Source: Erigeron canadensis
Lineage: Eukaryota; Streptophyta; Magnoliopsida; Asterales; Asteraceae
Length of the DNA stretch: 64,000 bases
Assembly (NCBI RefSeq): GCF_010389155.1
Contig: NC_057766.1
Coordinates: 27,041,516 to 27,105,515 of the forward strand
Reading direction: 5' to 3'
This document shows, in pieces, positions 1 to 11,200 of this stretch (the stretch's first letter is position 1; each line of letters opens with the position of its first letter). Under the pieces are notes generated by a model, which had not been told where the DNA came from, ran no database searches, and worked only from the letters and a program-made list of their open reading frames with translations. The translations under genes were made by a program, and so were the position numbers.

Positions 1-42
1 CCACCATCCCGCAATTATGGAATAGGGCAATAATTACAAGGA

Positions 43-810
43 TTAAGTTACATTAAAACAAATCCAATCCTTCCAACTAATTGAATCCTTAGTTACTCTA
101 TTAGAATACCACAAGAAACCTAACGATTTAACCTCTTGCAACACCCTATCGACATTGTTCTCTTCTTGATTGAAGACCTTCTCGTTTCTTGCCTTCCAAA
201 GACACCAACTAGTAACGAAGACAATACCTTTGAAGAGTTTATGACCTTTCTTTCCCAGATTGACTTTCTCACATTCTTCAATGAGATCTTTAACCGAAGT
301 GAAAGCAAAAGAGGGAGCTTTACACCAAGAGAATATACGAACACATACATCCTTTGAAAATTTGCACTTACAAATAAGATGGTCAGTGGTCTCAACCCAA
401 TTGTTACAGAAGACACACATGGAGGAATCGAAATGACAATTGCGAGATAGGAGCGCTTGATAAGTAGGTAAACGATCTAGAGCCGTCCGCCACATAAAGA
501 TGTTGCACTTCTTAGGAATTCCTTTAGCCCATCTAAACACAAACCTCCCAGTAACATCCCTACCAGTCCTAATGAATTCCTTGACACTTTTGATCGTAAA
601 GATTTTATTTCTATCGTCCATCCATTCCCATTTATCATAAGAGTCGTTCACCCTACAATCTTCAATTAAATTACGCAAACTAAGCCATTCCTTAGTCATT
701 TCACTGTCAAAAGGTGTGACATACCAATCGGAGCTTCCAAAGAATCTTTTAAACTCCCCGCAAAATCTGTCACTTATTACACATTTCTTTTGTTTCTCCA
801 ATTTGAACAA
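43..810 (-). mobile_element. LINE (L1-type) 3' coding fragment with zf-RVT domain
   Basis: A 255-codon open frame resembles the C-terminus of plant non-LTR retrotransposon polyproteins, downstream of the reverse transcriptase. Visible are the zf-RVT landmarks: PKKCNIFMWRTALDRLPT, then CVFCNN, TTDHLICKC and a run of Trp/Cys residues ending in WCLWKARNEKVF. The reverse transcriptase and endonuclease are absent, so this is a truncated, inactive remnant. A host gene carrying a domesticated zf-RVT segment is possible but less likely, as no introns or flanking exons were seen. Confidence 0.8.
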
Positions 811-1144
811 GGATGGAAACAGATTTTAAATAAAAAACATGTATTAATTTAAATAAAAAACATGTATATTAATTTAAATAAAAAAGAAAAAGACAAAATT
901 ACGGCTCTTAGCGTACATATTGACATTTTCTTCGAGACATAAACAAATAAATATTAAGTCGAACTGAACTGGAGCATCTATCTTTGACCATCAAAAGATG
1001 TTTCAAAATAAGTAAATTTAATTATATTAGTCTTTTGACCGCTGGAAAAGCAAATGTCACTCAAATGAGACAATACTTGGAATACATTTATCTTTGAAAT
1101 TAAAATTAAAGGAATAAAGTATCTTTCAGTAAACAAATTTATAT
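811..1144. other. AT-rich spacer, no gene seen
   Basis: Near 831-880 a short phrase ending in AAAAACATGTAT occurs twice in tandem. Nothing else is recognisable. Confidence 0.6.
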
Positions 1145-1430
1145 ATACGAGACACGGTGCCCGCGCGATGCAGCGATGATGGTGGTAACGACAAAGGTGT
1201 GGCTGCGGCAATTGTGGCGATGATGTGCGGCGGTAAGGGTTAATATGGTTATTTAAGGATTGGAAAATTTATGTTGTAGTTTATTTTATTAAAGGTATTA
1301 TAGGTATATAAGTAAAGATGTTTAAATTAGTGAATAAATAAGAAGGGTAATATGGTCATTTTAGGTTCTTAATTATTTAAAGGGGAAGGGCAGTTTGCTT
1401 TATATAGTAGTTTAGATAAGGAACAAAATA
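1145..1430 (-). repeat. Degenerate Helitron-like copy
   Basis: It starts with GTGCCCGCGCGATGC, then a GGTGG/GCGGC-rich stretch, then AT-rich sequence with phrases such as GGTAATATGGTCATTTTAGG and a TTTATATAGTAG end. This matches, on the minus strand, the family seen more intact at 13584..13827 and 14112..14350. The termini are decayed. Confidence 0.45.
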
Positions 1431-2938
1431 ATAGTATAAGTTATAGTGGCAGTTTTTTATAGTCAAACTCGGTTATGATTGTCATTTTGAGCTTGATAAT
1501 TCAACATTTTGATATATAATTCATTGTAACCATTCAGTTATATCAACAAGTTTTTGTAAATTATTATTTTTAAAAATAACCTCCCCTCTTCACATAGGTT
1601 AAAAGTTCCTTTTGGGTTAATATATGCACATATTATTTTTCTTGTGTTAAGTTTGTATTTAAAGGATAAATATTAGCTGATGGAACATTGTATGTTCAAT
1701 TCCAAGCAATCGTACTTAGATGTAATCCAAATTTGTATTATATAGTTATATTGCGCTACTATTTGATGTATGTATTATTGTAAATGAATAAAAAGTATTA
1801 TGAGTTTATCACTACTTCAAAAATAGAGAGAGTGATTTTCCGAATATTGGATTTCCTTTAGATCTAATAAGAGTTGAGTATATAAAAACGCATGCCGCTG
1901 AGCTCAAATTCGTCGTTCAAGGTAACCATGTGTTGTAATGGATTGGTATACGGTAGAGCTTGAAACTGAAAGGTTTTGGGTTCAAATTCTGGTGTGAGCA
2001 AAATGCTTACAGAAATGGAGACAAAAGTTTTCCCAGCATGAGTTTCCTATAAAATTAAAGTTGGGTATATAAAAATGCATGCTGTTGAGCCCAAATTTAT
2101 CGTGAAAAAAAAAATTATAATAATAATACCAACAAGAGTAATTTTTTATTTTATTTCCAAATATGATACATAACATATATAAACAAACCACCAATAATAA
2201 GATTTAATGGTAAAAAGTCCCGAATCATTATAAAAGATAAAAAGTTTGTAACATCCATAGATAAATATATTGAAAGATCAATAAATTACTTCGAAAATAA
2301 TTATGAAAATACCCTTAATTTCACCATATACATCTAAATAAATAAATAAAAAAGATTATCATCTTTAAACATGAAAAGAAAAAGCTCAATATTAATCTGC
2401 TTACCACATATATATACAAGTATATAACAACTTAGATCATTGTGAATATCCTAATTCCATTTGATTTTTTTTTATGAAAATGGCACTAGACGATGACAAA
2501 AACGGGAGACTAAATCTTTAGGCCCATCACATCAACAAAAATGGGGGGAATGGCGATTGACATCGTTACTAAACCAAACATACAGCCAAATACCCAAACC
2601 GCCCTTCATTTATAGTTTTGTTCGTTGATATCGTTTTAACCTCGACCCCGAACGGAAATCACGCCAGCCATCACGCACGTGCAGAATAGTTGACTCTTTT
2701 AAATGAACAAAACTACTATAGTGTTAAAAATAATTGTCTTTTTTAACCATAAATATACTATTAAACTACTCAATTTTTAAAAACTGAACCGTAGTTTCTA
2801 TCCAAAAATAAAAATAAAAATTTATCAACCTAGTTAATCCCACAATAACTATAATTGTTAGCTGATAAAGTGTTATATGTTTCTACATTACTAATAACTT
2901 AAGTTTGTCATATGGTATTATTGCCTATGAATATAAGA
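1431..2938. other. AT-rich intergenic stretch with a SINE-like insert
   Basis: Apart from the SINE-like repeat at 1870-2113 no gene is supported. At about 2675-2700 a GCACGTGC G-box lies next to a TTGACTC W-box-like site, but no transcription unit starts nearby. Confidence 0.5.
1870..2113 (+). repeat. SINE-like repeat with partial 3'-end duplication
   Basis: Around 1975-1995 lies GGTTCAAATTCT, a match to the RNA polymerase III B box, downstream of a possible A box (TGGTATACGG). The unit ends in a poly-A run at about 2103-2113. Its last ~45 bp, starting GTTGGGTATATAAAAATGC, are repeated with changes at 1872-1915, as if one copy inserted next to the 3' end of another. No clean target duplication was found, so the SINE call is tentative. 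Confidence 0.45.
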
Positions 2939-3299
2939 AGGTGTTTGGTACAATGAAATGGAAAGGATGAAAAGAGAATGAAAAAAACTTATCATGTTTG
3001 GTTGCAATAGAGAATGAAAAAGGAAATCGAGAAATGGGAATCGATTACATTCCCTTCATTCTCTTTAAATCGTAGAGAATGGATGGGAATAGGAAAAAAA
3101 AAAAATTTTCCTTGCTTTAATGATGTTATATGTGTTAAATTTAATATTTATATAAATTTTTGTATTTTTTATATATTCATTCTCTGCTTGTACCAAACGA
3201 CGGAATATATTCTCTTTCCAAATACTCATTCTCTTTCCCACTATATTCATTATCTATTATATTTCTATTCTCTTTGATTCACTCCTACCAAACACCCCA
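2939..3299. repeat. MITE-like inverted-repeat element (GGTGTTTGGTA ends)
   Basis: The left end GGTGTTTGGTACAATG and right end CTACCAAACACC form a short terminal inverted repeat of the common plant MITE type. The interior is rich in GAGAATG / CATTCTC phrases that also fold back. No coding capacity. The superfamily cannot be fixed because the flanking duplication is unclear. Confidence 0.55.
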
Positions 3300-3302
3300 A
3301 GT

Positions 3303-3533
3303 AACTACGGTAAAATATCTATGTTATGTAAAGATCTCGTAAAATATCTATGTGATGTAATGAACTTTTAAATCCTGGTTATTGGATGTACTCGGGATAT
3401 GTGACGATCATATAAGCTGCCATGCATAAGTTTTTTATTGGTAAGGTACATCCAATAATCGGATTTAAAAGTTCATTACATGACATAAACATTTTACGAG
3501 ATCTTTACATAAGATAGATATTTTGCCATAGTT
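3303..3533. repeat. Fold-back MITE
   Basis: The left arm (AACTACGGTAAAATATC and following ~85 bp) is repeated inverted on the right, ending at 3533 as GATATTTTGCCATAGTT. The arms share phrases such as TAAAGATCTCGTAAAAT and GAACTTTTAAATCC; a ~60-bp loop separates them. It lies directly beside the preceding MITE. No open frame. Confidence 0.65.
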
Positions 3534-3779
3534 TTGATCATAGTTAATTACATAATAATCCCTTTTATTTTATATGGAGAAACAAACCTTTTAAGACGTT
3601 GTCATCATCAAAACCCATACAATATGGGCGTATCAAAAATGGATGTGTTAGTCGTTTCTTCGTTTGACTTATTGCTTAAAGAAAATATCTATGTAAGTCA
3701 TTAAGTTTCGAGCACTAATATAGATGTTTTGCATATTAACAATTAAGTGTTGTTTTAAATAAATAATGATAAACTCTTT

Positions 3780-4190
3780 ATAAGAGTACACTGGAAAGAT
3801 ACCGTGTGATATGAAGGTGATGACAGTGACGAGTGGTGGTGGCGTGTGGCGGTAGCGATGGTGGTGGAGGTGACAGTGGTGATTGCGATGTAATGGCAGA
3901 GACGGTGGCAATAACGAATGTTGGCGTGCGGCGGTAGGGTTGACAGTGGCGGTGGCGACGGGGTTGGTGGCGTCGATTGGTGGTGATGGTAGCGGCAACA
4001 AGTAGTGCAAGTTACTGATTTAATATGGTTTTGATACATTGTTGAATCTTGAATTTAAAATTTAACAAAGTGATATTTGCTTTATAATATAATATAGATA
4101 TAAATAGATAATTAGATTAAGGTTTGAATAGATTTTGTGTGGGTTGAAATTGTTAGAGGTATTTTAGGTATCTACCAATATATATATAAC
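3780..4190 (-). repeat. Degenerate Helitron-like copy with G/T-rich core
   Basis: A GGTGG/GGCGG-rich block (3820-3990) is followed by AT-rich sequence with GGTATTTTAGGTATCTACC. The order matches the family at 14112..14350. Reading frames here are only a side effect of the ACC/GGT-rich composition. Confidence 0.4.
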
Positions 4191-5468
4191 AAGGTGATAA
4201 ATTCATTCATAAACAAACAAGAACCCTTGGATGAATTCCATATTTGATTTAGAACCATTAGATCAAATTAATTATTTTATCTTTCTTAAATGACAATATT
4301 AATACTTATACTTTTTATGATTATACAAAAAATACTCCTTTAAATTTAATTTTACACTTTTTGGTTTTCCATCACAAATTTACACTTTTTACCCAATAAT
4401 TTTAATTATTATATATTCAATATATTAATATATTAATACCCGAATAATACGCGGGAAACATATATAATAAATGACATGTTAAAATTTGAAAATATTATAA
4501 GTTGACAAATATTTAACCAGGTAAGAATTAAACAACTAGAAAACATGAAGTTATCTTAATCTTCGATTAAATTTCGGTTAACAGTTATCAGACAGTTCGT
4601 TTTTAGGCATAAAGTTCGCTTTTGTAACAAACCTTAGTAATTGTTTCTCATATATATTTGTGCGTTATTTAACCACAGTTTTGAAAATTGGATACAACAT
4701 GTAGTAGAGGTCTCGCTAAATAAGGTTTTCGTTTCTTTGAATATCTTTCATTCATCCGGATAATTTAGTTATACACTAAAATTACTTAGCAAATTAATTA
4801 TCAATTTATATATCGCATGTTGTGTTAATCAAACTTAAAATTATTCATAATATCATTGCAATTTTCATAAAACTATTTTCCTGATACATATAATTGTGAT
4901 AGCTTACTATAGAATCCATATTTTTTTTATAGTTTTTTTTATTAAGAAGGTCGGTTTGACTCTGGTCCACCTTTTAAAACATTGATTTAATAAAAATGTT
5001 ATATGATAAAAACCTTATACAAAAATCCTTATAACCAAACTTTATTCGTTATATGATAAAAATCCTACACAAAATATAACTTAATAGAAATGTATTACAT
5101 TAAAAAAAAATTATTTTTTATTAAAATAACATTAAAAATTAATTTTAAGATAAAAAAATGATGTAAAATACAAAATATTAGTTCTCATAATTATATCATT
5201 AAAAACATTAATTATTAATGTCTACAACTTATATAAGGAAGTAATAATAACTTAAATTTAATAAAATAAAATTAAATCAAAGGGTTAAATAAGGTATACA
5301 TCATCATCATCATCATTTGATCTAATAGATGTAAATAAAAATTTAAAATTCATATAATGGTCCATACTTCTTCAAAAATGAATTAAGGTTTCTCTTTAAT
5401 ATATTTTTAAAGATAATAATAAAATAATACTCTTTATCTTATATTTTATCCAATAGAATAATAGTTAG

Positions 5469-5514
<46 letters not shown>

Positions 5515-6452
5515 CAAAGCATATTTTAATTGAAATATCTAAGATATGTTTCATTTAAAATATACAAATTAATTTTCTACTAATAAAAATAGTAAGCTAT
5601 ATTTCAAACCATAATAAAGTAAAATTGAATATTAATAATGTCGTAACATCTGATATCTAACTAAACAAATGGTAATAATATATGGACAATTATATGTTCC
5701 TCATTCCTTGAGGCACACTTGATTGCTAACCCCTTAAGATGTTATTAAAGAAGGAGTGAAAATAAGAAAACATTCTGGAATGATCATTGACTTAATGGTG
5801 ACAACCTTGCAACTCAATTTAGAAGGTTGTATGTCTTGACACTATCGAAAGAATGCGTCATGTGTCACATTTTTCATGACATGACATGAAAATCCGAATG
5901 ACATCGAGATATTTGTGATGACATGGATAAGCAATAACTTTTGACATTGAATAATTTATTGAATCAGTAAGACTTAATGAACAATACAATAAATGTTTGT
6001 GAAATTTTCAAAATCAAAAAATCAAATGTTAATAAAGTGAAATTAAATATTTTAATTCGTTAATTATTACTTTAAAAAAATTATATTTTTGATGTATGTA
6101 AGTATAAAACTATATTTACTAGCGTATTACGCGAGACAATAATCTAGTATTCAATAGATGAATGAGAATAATGTTGAATTTATGGGGGTAATTTAGGTAT
6201 TTCAAAAACATAATTATATAAGGTGGGTGGTTGAGTTTGTTTTATAAGGTATTATAAATGTATATTTTAAATTCAATTTATTTTGGTTTAAAAATTAACA
6301 ATCGATTAAAATTAATCAAAATTTGAGGTTTCAAACAAAACAAAAATTTCGATGCTGGAAGGGTTTTTGCCTAAAGGAGTTTTGTTAAGGAGAAAGGGTA
6401 GACCAAGTGAGGTGAAATGACAGACGAATAATCCAAAATTTTGATGCACGTA
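4191..6452. other. AT-rich intergenic stretch, transposon remnants only
   Basis: No coding exon is supported. Short palindromes around TAATACGCGGG (4445) and GCGTATTACGCGAG (6121) resemble the hairpin ends of small transposons, but whole elements could not be delimited. A TA microsatellite lies at 5472-5513. Confidence 0.55.
5472..5513. repeat. (TA)n microsatellite
   Basis: About 42 bp of nearly pure TA dinucleotide. Confidence 0.95.
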
Positions 6453-6760
6453 CACTACTACAAATTATATTGTATTTGTTCACACTTTTAGGTGAGTGTG
6501 AACAAATTAAAAATTTTGTCATGTTTTTTAGTGTGTAGAAATATATTGAATTAAAAGTGTGTGGAAATTTCCTTACACTAAAAAGTGTGTAAAAATAAAA
6601 ACTTAAAGTGTGAACTTTTATTTCTACACACTTTTTAGTGTGTAGAAATTTTCATACATTTTTAATTCAATATATTCTTACACACCAAAAAGCGTGACAA
6701 AATTTTTAATTTGTTCACACTCACCTAAAATTGTGAACAAATGTAATATTGTTTGTAGTG
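6453..6760. mobile_element. CACTA-like fold-back MITE
   Basis: The element begins CACTACTACAAATTATA and ends TATTGTTTGTAGTG. Almost the whole 308 bp folds on itself through arms with TTGTTCACAC, AGGTGAGTGTGAAC and AGTGTGTAGAAA phrases. CACTA termini are typical of the En/Spm superfamily. No open frame, so it is non-autonomous. The flanking 3-bp duplication is not perfect. Confidence 0.7.
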
Positions 6761-7429
6761 ATACTTATGTTATTATGCTTTTATGATGTTGTTTAATATG
6801 TTAAAATGAATATTATATGTTATGTTTTGTTGGATATGTTGAAAGGTGTGCTATGTTGTATGTACTATTATTCTAATCTATTTTTAATGTAGTCATGCGA
6901 TGCTCGACTATCAGGTATGGTTACTTACCTCTCACACTTTGTTATTCTTTTTGGGTTTGGCCGGAGGTTCTTATGAAAACAGTCTTTTTACCGTTGGGTA
7001 GAGACAAAGCTGTCTATACTTTACTTCTTCCATAGTCCATACGCCGCTTTGACAAAGATTGGGTATTGTTGTTTTTGTTATTTTTGTTGTAAACTAAAGG
7101 AAAAGATTTAAAATCAAATTAAGTTCAATAATTTTATTTAAGTTTTATTTGATTTTCTAGTTTTCTCGACTTGAATACATATACATAATGCATGTGTAGC
7201 CATGTTTGTAACTGTAAGTTTTATTGTGTTAGATTATTTTATTATCTATAATCCCTTATAAAATATATTTAAGTCTCTTATTTTAAGAAATTTCAACAAT
7301 TTTTTATATCTAAAATACTCTTATTTCTTAATCATAATTCCCCAATACACCTAATCTCTACTTTTGTATTATCTAATAAATAAAAAAACAACTATTCCTT
7401 TAAAAGTTACATGGGAACTTATCTAAAAT
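6761..7429. other. Spacer, no gene seen
   Basis: Plain AT-rich sequence with short non-coding frames. Confidence 0.6.
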
Positions 7430-7602
7430 ACCATTAATGAATAAATTACTCTGTCAGTCCTTTATCTTTTAAAATATCTTCATTCAATTACATCAATTAT
7501 CTACACCACTTGAAGCCGCCTCCACCACCAATAGTCGTTCTCACCACCACATCGTCTTCGCCACAACCACCGTCGCATTTTGTGGACACCGTGCTTGTAT
7601 AA
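7430..7602 (+). repeat. Partial Helitron-like copy
   Basis: The segment with CCGCCTCCACCACCAATAG and ACCACCGTCGCATTTTG parallels the 3' half of the element at 13584..13827, which has CACCACCAATAGTCGTC-type wording. The terminal hairpin is mutated and no CTAG end follows. Confidence 0.45.
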
Positions 7603-7956
7603 ATAATAATTAGAAAGTCTAACACACATTATTTTAACCGAGTTTGTGTTAGATAGTTTCTTGTAGAATTTGGACTTTTCGATTAGAAACTAACACTCGA
7701 AAATTTGGAAAGGAAACCAAATCCATCATAGATGAATATTAGTATACCAAATTTGATACATCTTGTAAGGGAACAAAATTTCTTATCGCTAGACACTAGA
7801 CAGAGTTACAAGTATATACATAAAAATAACACATTCCCATTCCAATACTCCATATACTAAAACCATAAATTTGGTGAAAATTTGGCCCCGGGAAATAGAA
7901 ACAAAAAAGCAATAAAAATCCTTCCTTTTATATTGTTTTTTAATAAGAGTAGGTTG

Positions 7957-7964
7957 TATAAATA
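7957..7964 (+). promoter_or_regulatory. Candidate TATA box of the RLCK gene
   Basis: TATAAATA is followed about 30 bp later by a pyrimidine-rich leader (7985-8110) typical of plant 5' UTRs. It lies ~320 bp upstream of the inferred start codon. A TA-rich stretch at 8183-8204 is an alternative. Confidence 0.4.
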
Positions 7965-8139
7965 TTAGACATCATATATTCATTCATCCCCAAATATCTC
8001 CCTTCCATTCAAAGCATAATTCCCTCTCAAGATATCCCCTCCCTCCTCACGCACAAATTCCCCTTCTTACACATCACCCCCCCACCCGGCCACCGTCTCC
8101 TCCGCCGGAGACTGGCCGCCACGGAGGTCAATCAAAACC

Positions 8140-8163
8140 ATGGACCACCATCTTATTAACTAA
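8140..8163 (+). other. Possible 7-codon upstream ORF in the RLCK leader
   Basis: ATGG in a good plant context (AAACCATGG) opens a short frame, MDHHLIN, ending TAA. It would lie in the 5' UTR if transcription starts near 7990, and could then reduce translation of the main frame. The transcript start is inferred, not seen. Confidence 0.35.
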
Positions 8164-8279
8164 ACACATTTCATTCCTCATTTTATATATACATATATAT
8201 ATTTCCTTCTAACAACCTTATAAATTTCATTTCATTTCATCCTAGGAACAAAACAACCTTATTTTTCACAAAAGTCCCA

Positions 8280-11200
8280 ATGAAAGGTAATAATAACACA
8301 ATTATCATTTTATTTTCAAATTCTCAACATTTTTACATTTTTTTGTTTAATAATTTTCAATTTTGACATGATAATTTACAGATAATTATTACAAAGATAT
8401 CGAAATAGAAGAAGAAGAAGCCAATGAAAACCACCACCAAGAAGACGACGACCAATCGTCGTCTCCACGTGGGGTTTTAGAAATAACAGAAACCCGAACA
8501 TCGGGTTCGGATTCAGACAACCAAAGCAGTAGTCTGAGCAGTAGTCGAGGTTCGTCTTTTAATGAAAAAACATTGGCAACATCGGAAACAGAACAACAAC
8601 AAAAACAAAAACAAAACAATAAGTCCGAAGAGGAGACCCCACAATCATTGAAATGGAGGAATTTGGTTTATAATTTGAAATGGAAATCGTTGAAGAGGTT
8701 TTCGGGGTATGAATTGTCAAGAAAAAGTTTGTTGAAACGGTTAGGGAAGTTTAATGGAAATGAAGAAGAGGAAGATGAGGTTGATGGTTGTGGTGTTGGT
8801 GGTGGTTTGGCGGTTGCGAAACCGTCGTGGCGTAATTTTTCTTTGGAGGAACTTGCGGTTGCCACCGATGGGTTTAATCCAGGTAATTAAACACATATTC
8901 TTTACGTATTCGATTTTTGTTTGTTTTCTCATTATTACTCTGTTTTTATTTTTATTTATTTGTGAAGCTTTAGTAAAAAGAAATAAAATGAAATAGGACT
9001 TTGGTGACCAAAATGTGTATGCGGTACATTATTGTTTTACACTACTAACATTAAACATTATTATTTTACACTACTAACCTTAAACATTATTATAACAATG
9101 TAAAATATGTGTAAAATATGTTTGATGGTGTACGATTTAAAAAGATTTAAAAAAAATTGATAATTCATATCTTAATGGACATTATATACTATGTGTGAGT
9201 GACATAAAAAACTAACCAGACCCAAGGCAAATGCTACCACTAAATTTTATCCATATATATGTGCGAGTGAAAAAGAACTGACCAGACCGACCCAAAGCCA
9301 AATATTACAACTGAAAAATTAAAAAAAATTAACTAATTTTGTTCTTAAAACAAAAGATAAAAAAAAAAACTATTGAAAGAAATTCATGTGTTTTATGGGC
9401 ACTTGCGTCCTTACCCGAAACAACCCCCACAAGGTGGTGAATCTGGCCAACCCAAGCATTATGTTGGTGATACCGGACACATTAAACATTTACACATGTT
9501 CTTGTTAATCTTTATGTTTGATGTACTAAAAATTTGTCTATTAATCAATGGATTGACTATAGGTTTTTGAAAGTAATATTTTTGTCCTAAAGATAAATGT
9601 GCACGATTTTTTTTTGTTCCAAAAGGTAAAAGATTCATGTTTATGAACCTCTAAATAGAAGTAATATTGTATATATGGTATGGAGATCGTGTGATGATTG
9701 CACGTGACTTATTTAGAAAGTTTTTAAAAAGTATTTAGTACGAAGATAAATTATTTCTATAAAATGCTAGACTTTCTTAATGTGTTTTTTGGGTAAATTT
9801 CTTTAAGTGGTAACGATTTTAGTAAATTGCGTAATTGGGCAGTTGATATGATATGATGGGTTCGTTAATATTTGTATATTTTTAAAATAATGCGACTGAT
9901 ATCGGTAGGCTTCAAGATAGTAAGTTGGAATGACGATAAGTCAAAAAATGGGATTTGTTAATGGTAGACCAAAGTGTTGTCTAAGTCCAAAATGTAGGGT
10001 CCATATGATAACTTAAATCTTTTATATTCTTTTCTTATTGTAGGGAGGTTTGCATCTATATTGGCTTAAAAAAGGTTTAACTATACTAGTGATTAATTTT
10101 ATACGTTTAGGCCATTTTTTAAAGAAAATTAATTTACCTTTACTACTTATCAAAAAGATGAGATAGTTTAATAATTATTGGAAAATGTGAACCGGGGATA
10201 TGTGAATCGAGCTTAAAGTTAATTGGCACACCTTTTTGGACAATTTTTTTCAAACCTTTTCCATCTCACTATTCACGAGGGTTGGATGCTTAACCTATTT
10301 CTACTTACAAACCATTTAAGTGAACTAAACACCACTAGTTTCATGAAATATAATAATTCATGCTTTTATCTTTTTGTTTGTTGGAAAATATTATATTTTT
10401 TGTGCTTTCAAAATACGAGTAATGATAAATCCTCCTAATATATCAACCTAATTATCATTCTAATCATATGATGAAGTCACATGAAAAAATCAAGGGGGTG
10501 ATGTATGAAAGATAATGAGTGGATTACACATGTTAAAATGTTGTGGTATTAGGAGGATTATTAGGCTAAAGTTTTAGGAGAATCAATCATTTTCCTCAAA
10601 ATAATTTACCACGAGTATCTTTTTCATTTGTTTTTTTATCACACATTTTGAAAAAAAGATGAATCGATAAATGTGTCTAGTTTAAGATTTTAAGAAGCAG
10701 TACATAGATCGGTAGATATGTCTATTTTAAGATTTTAAGAAGTAGAGCATAGAATTGGTTATTGATTATGTAACAATTGCATACTTTTAGAACTATGCAT
10801 TTTTGTCTGGTAAATACTTATTTTGGTACATAGCAAGTAAATACTCGTCATTACATATTTTGTTTCCCTAAAATTATTACATAACACTTGTTTAGACCTA
10901 ATAACAAGTTTTTATTATGTGTGATATAACTTTAAAGGGAAATGATAGGTGTTGCAACCGCAATTTGTAAGGGTATCATTTTCCCTAATTTTATTTTATT
11001 CTTATTATCATGTTTTCTTATTATATATGTCAATAATGTCAACAAGAAATGGTTTAACTTGTTCTTATTACTACTTACAAATATATATATAAAAATATTT
11101 GGGTTCTTTTGCTATAAACTATAAAGTAGGTCTAACAATAACAAAAACTGATCATTCATAACGTTTTAATGGTTCAACATGACAAACATAAGTGATTACG

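Noticed and set aside
3669..4039. Long minus-strand frames rich in His, Thr and Pro
   Set aside because: They arise from the GGTGG/GGCGG block of a Helitron-like repeat and have no protein-like motif.
5281..5320. CRISPR-like or tandem repeat around CATCATCAT
   Set aside because: A five-unit trinucleotide run only; CRISPR arrays are not expected in a plant nuclear genome.
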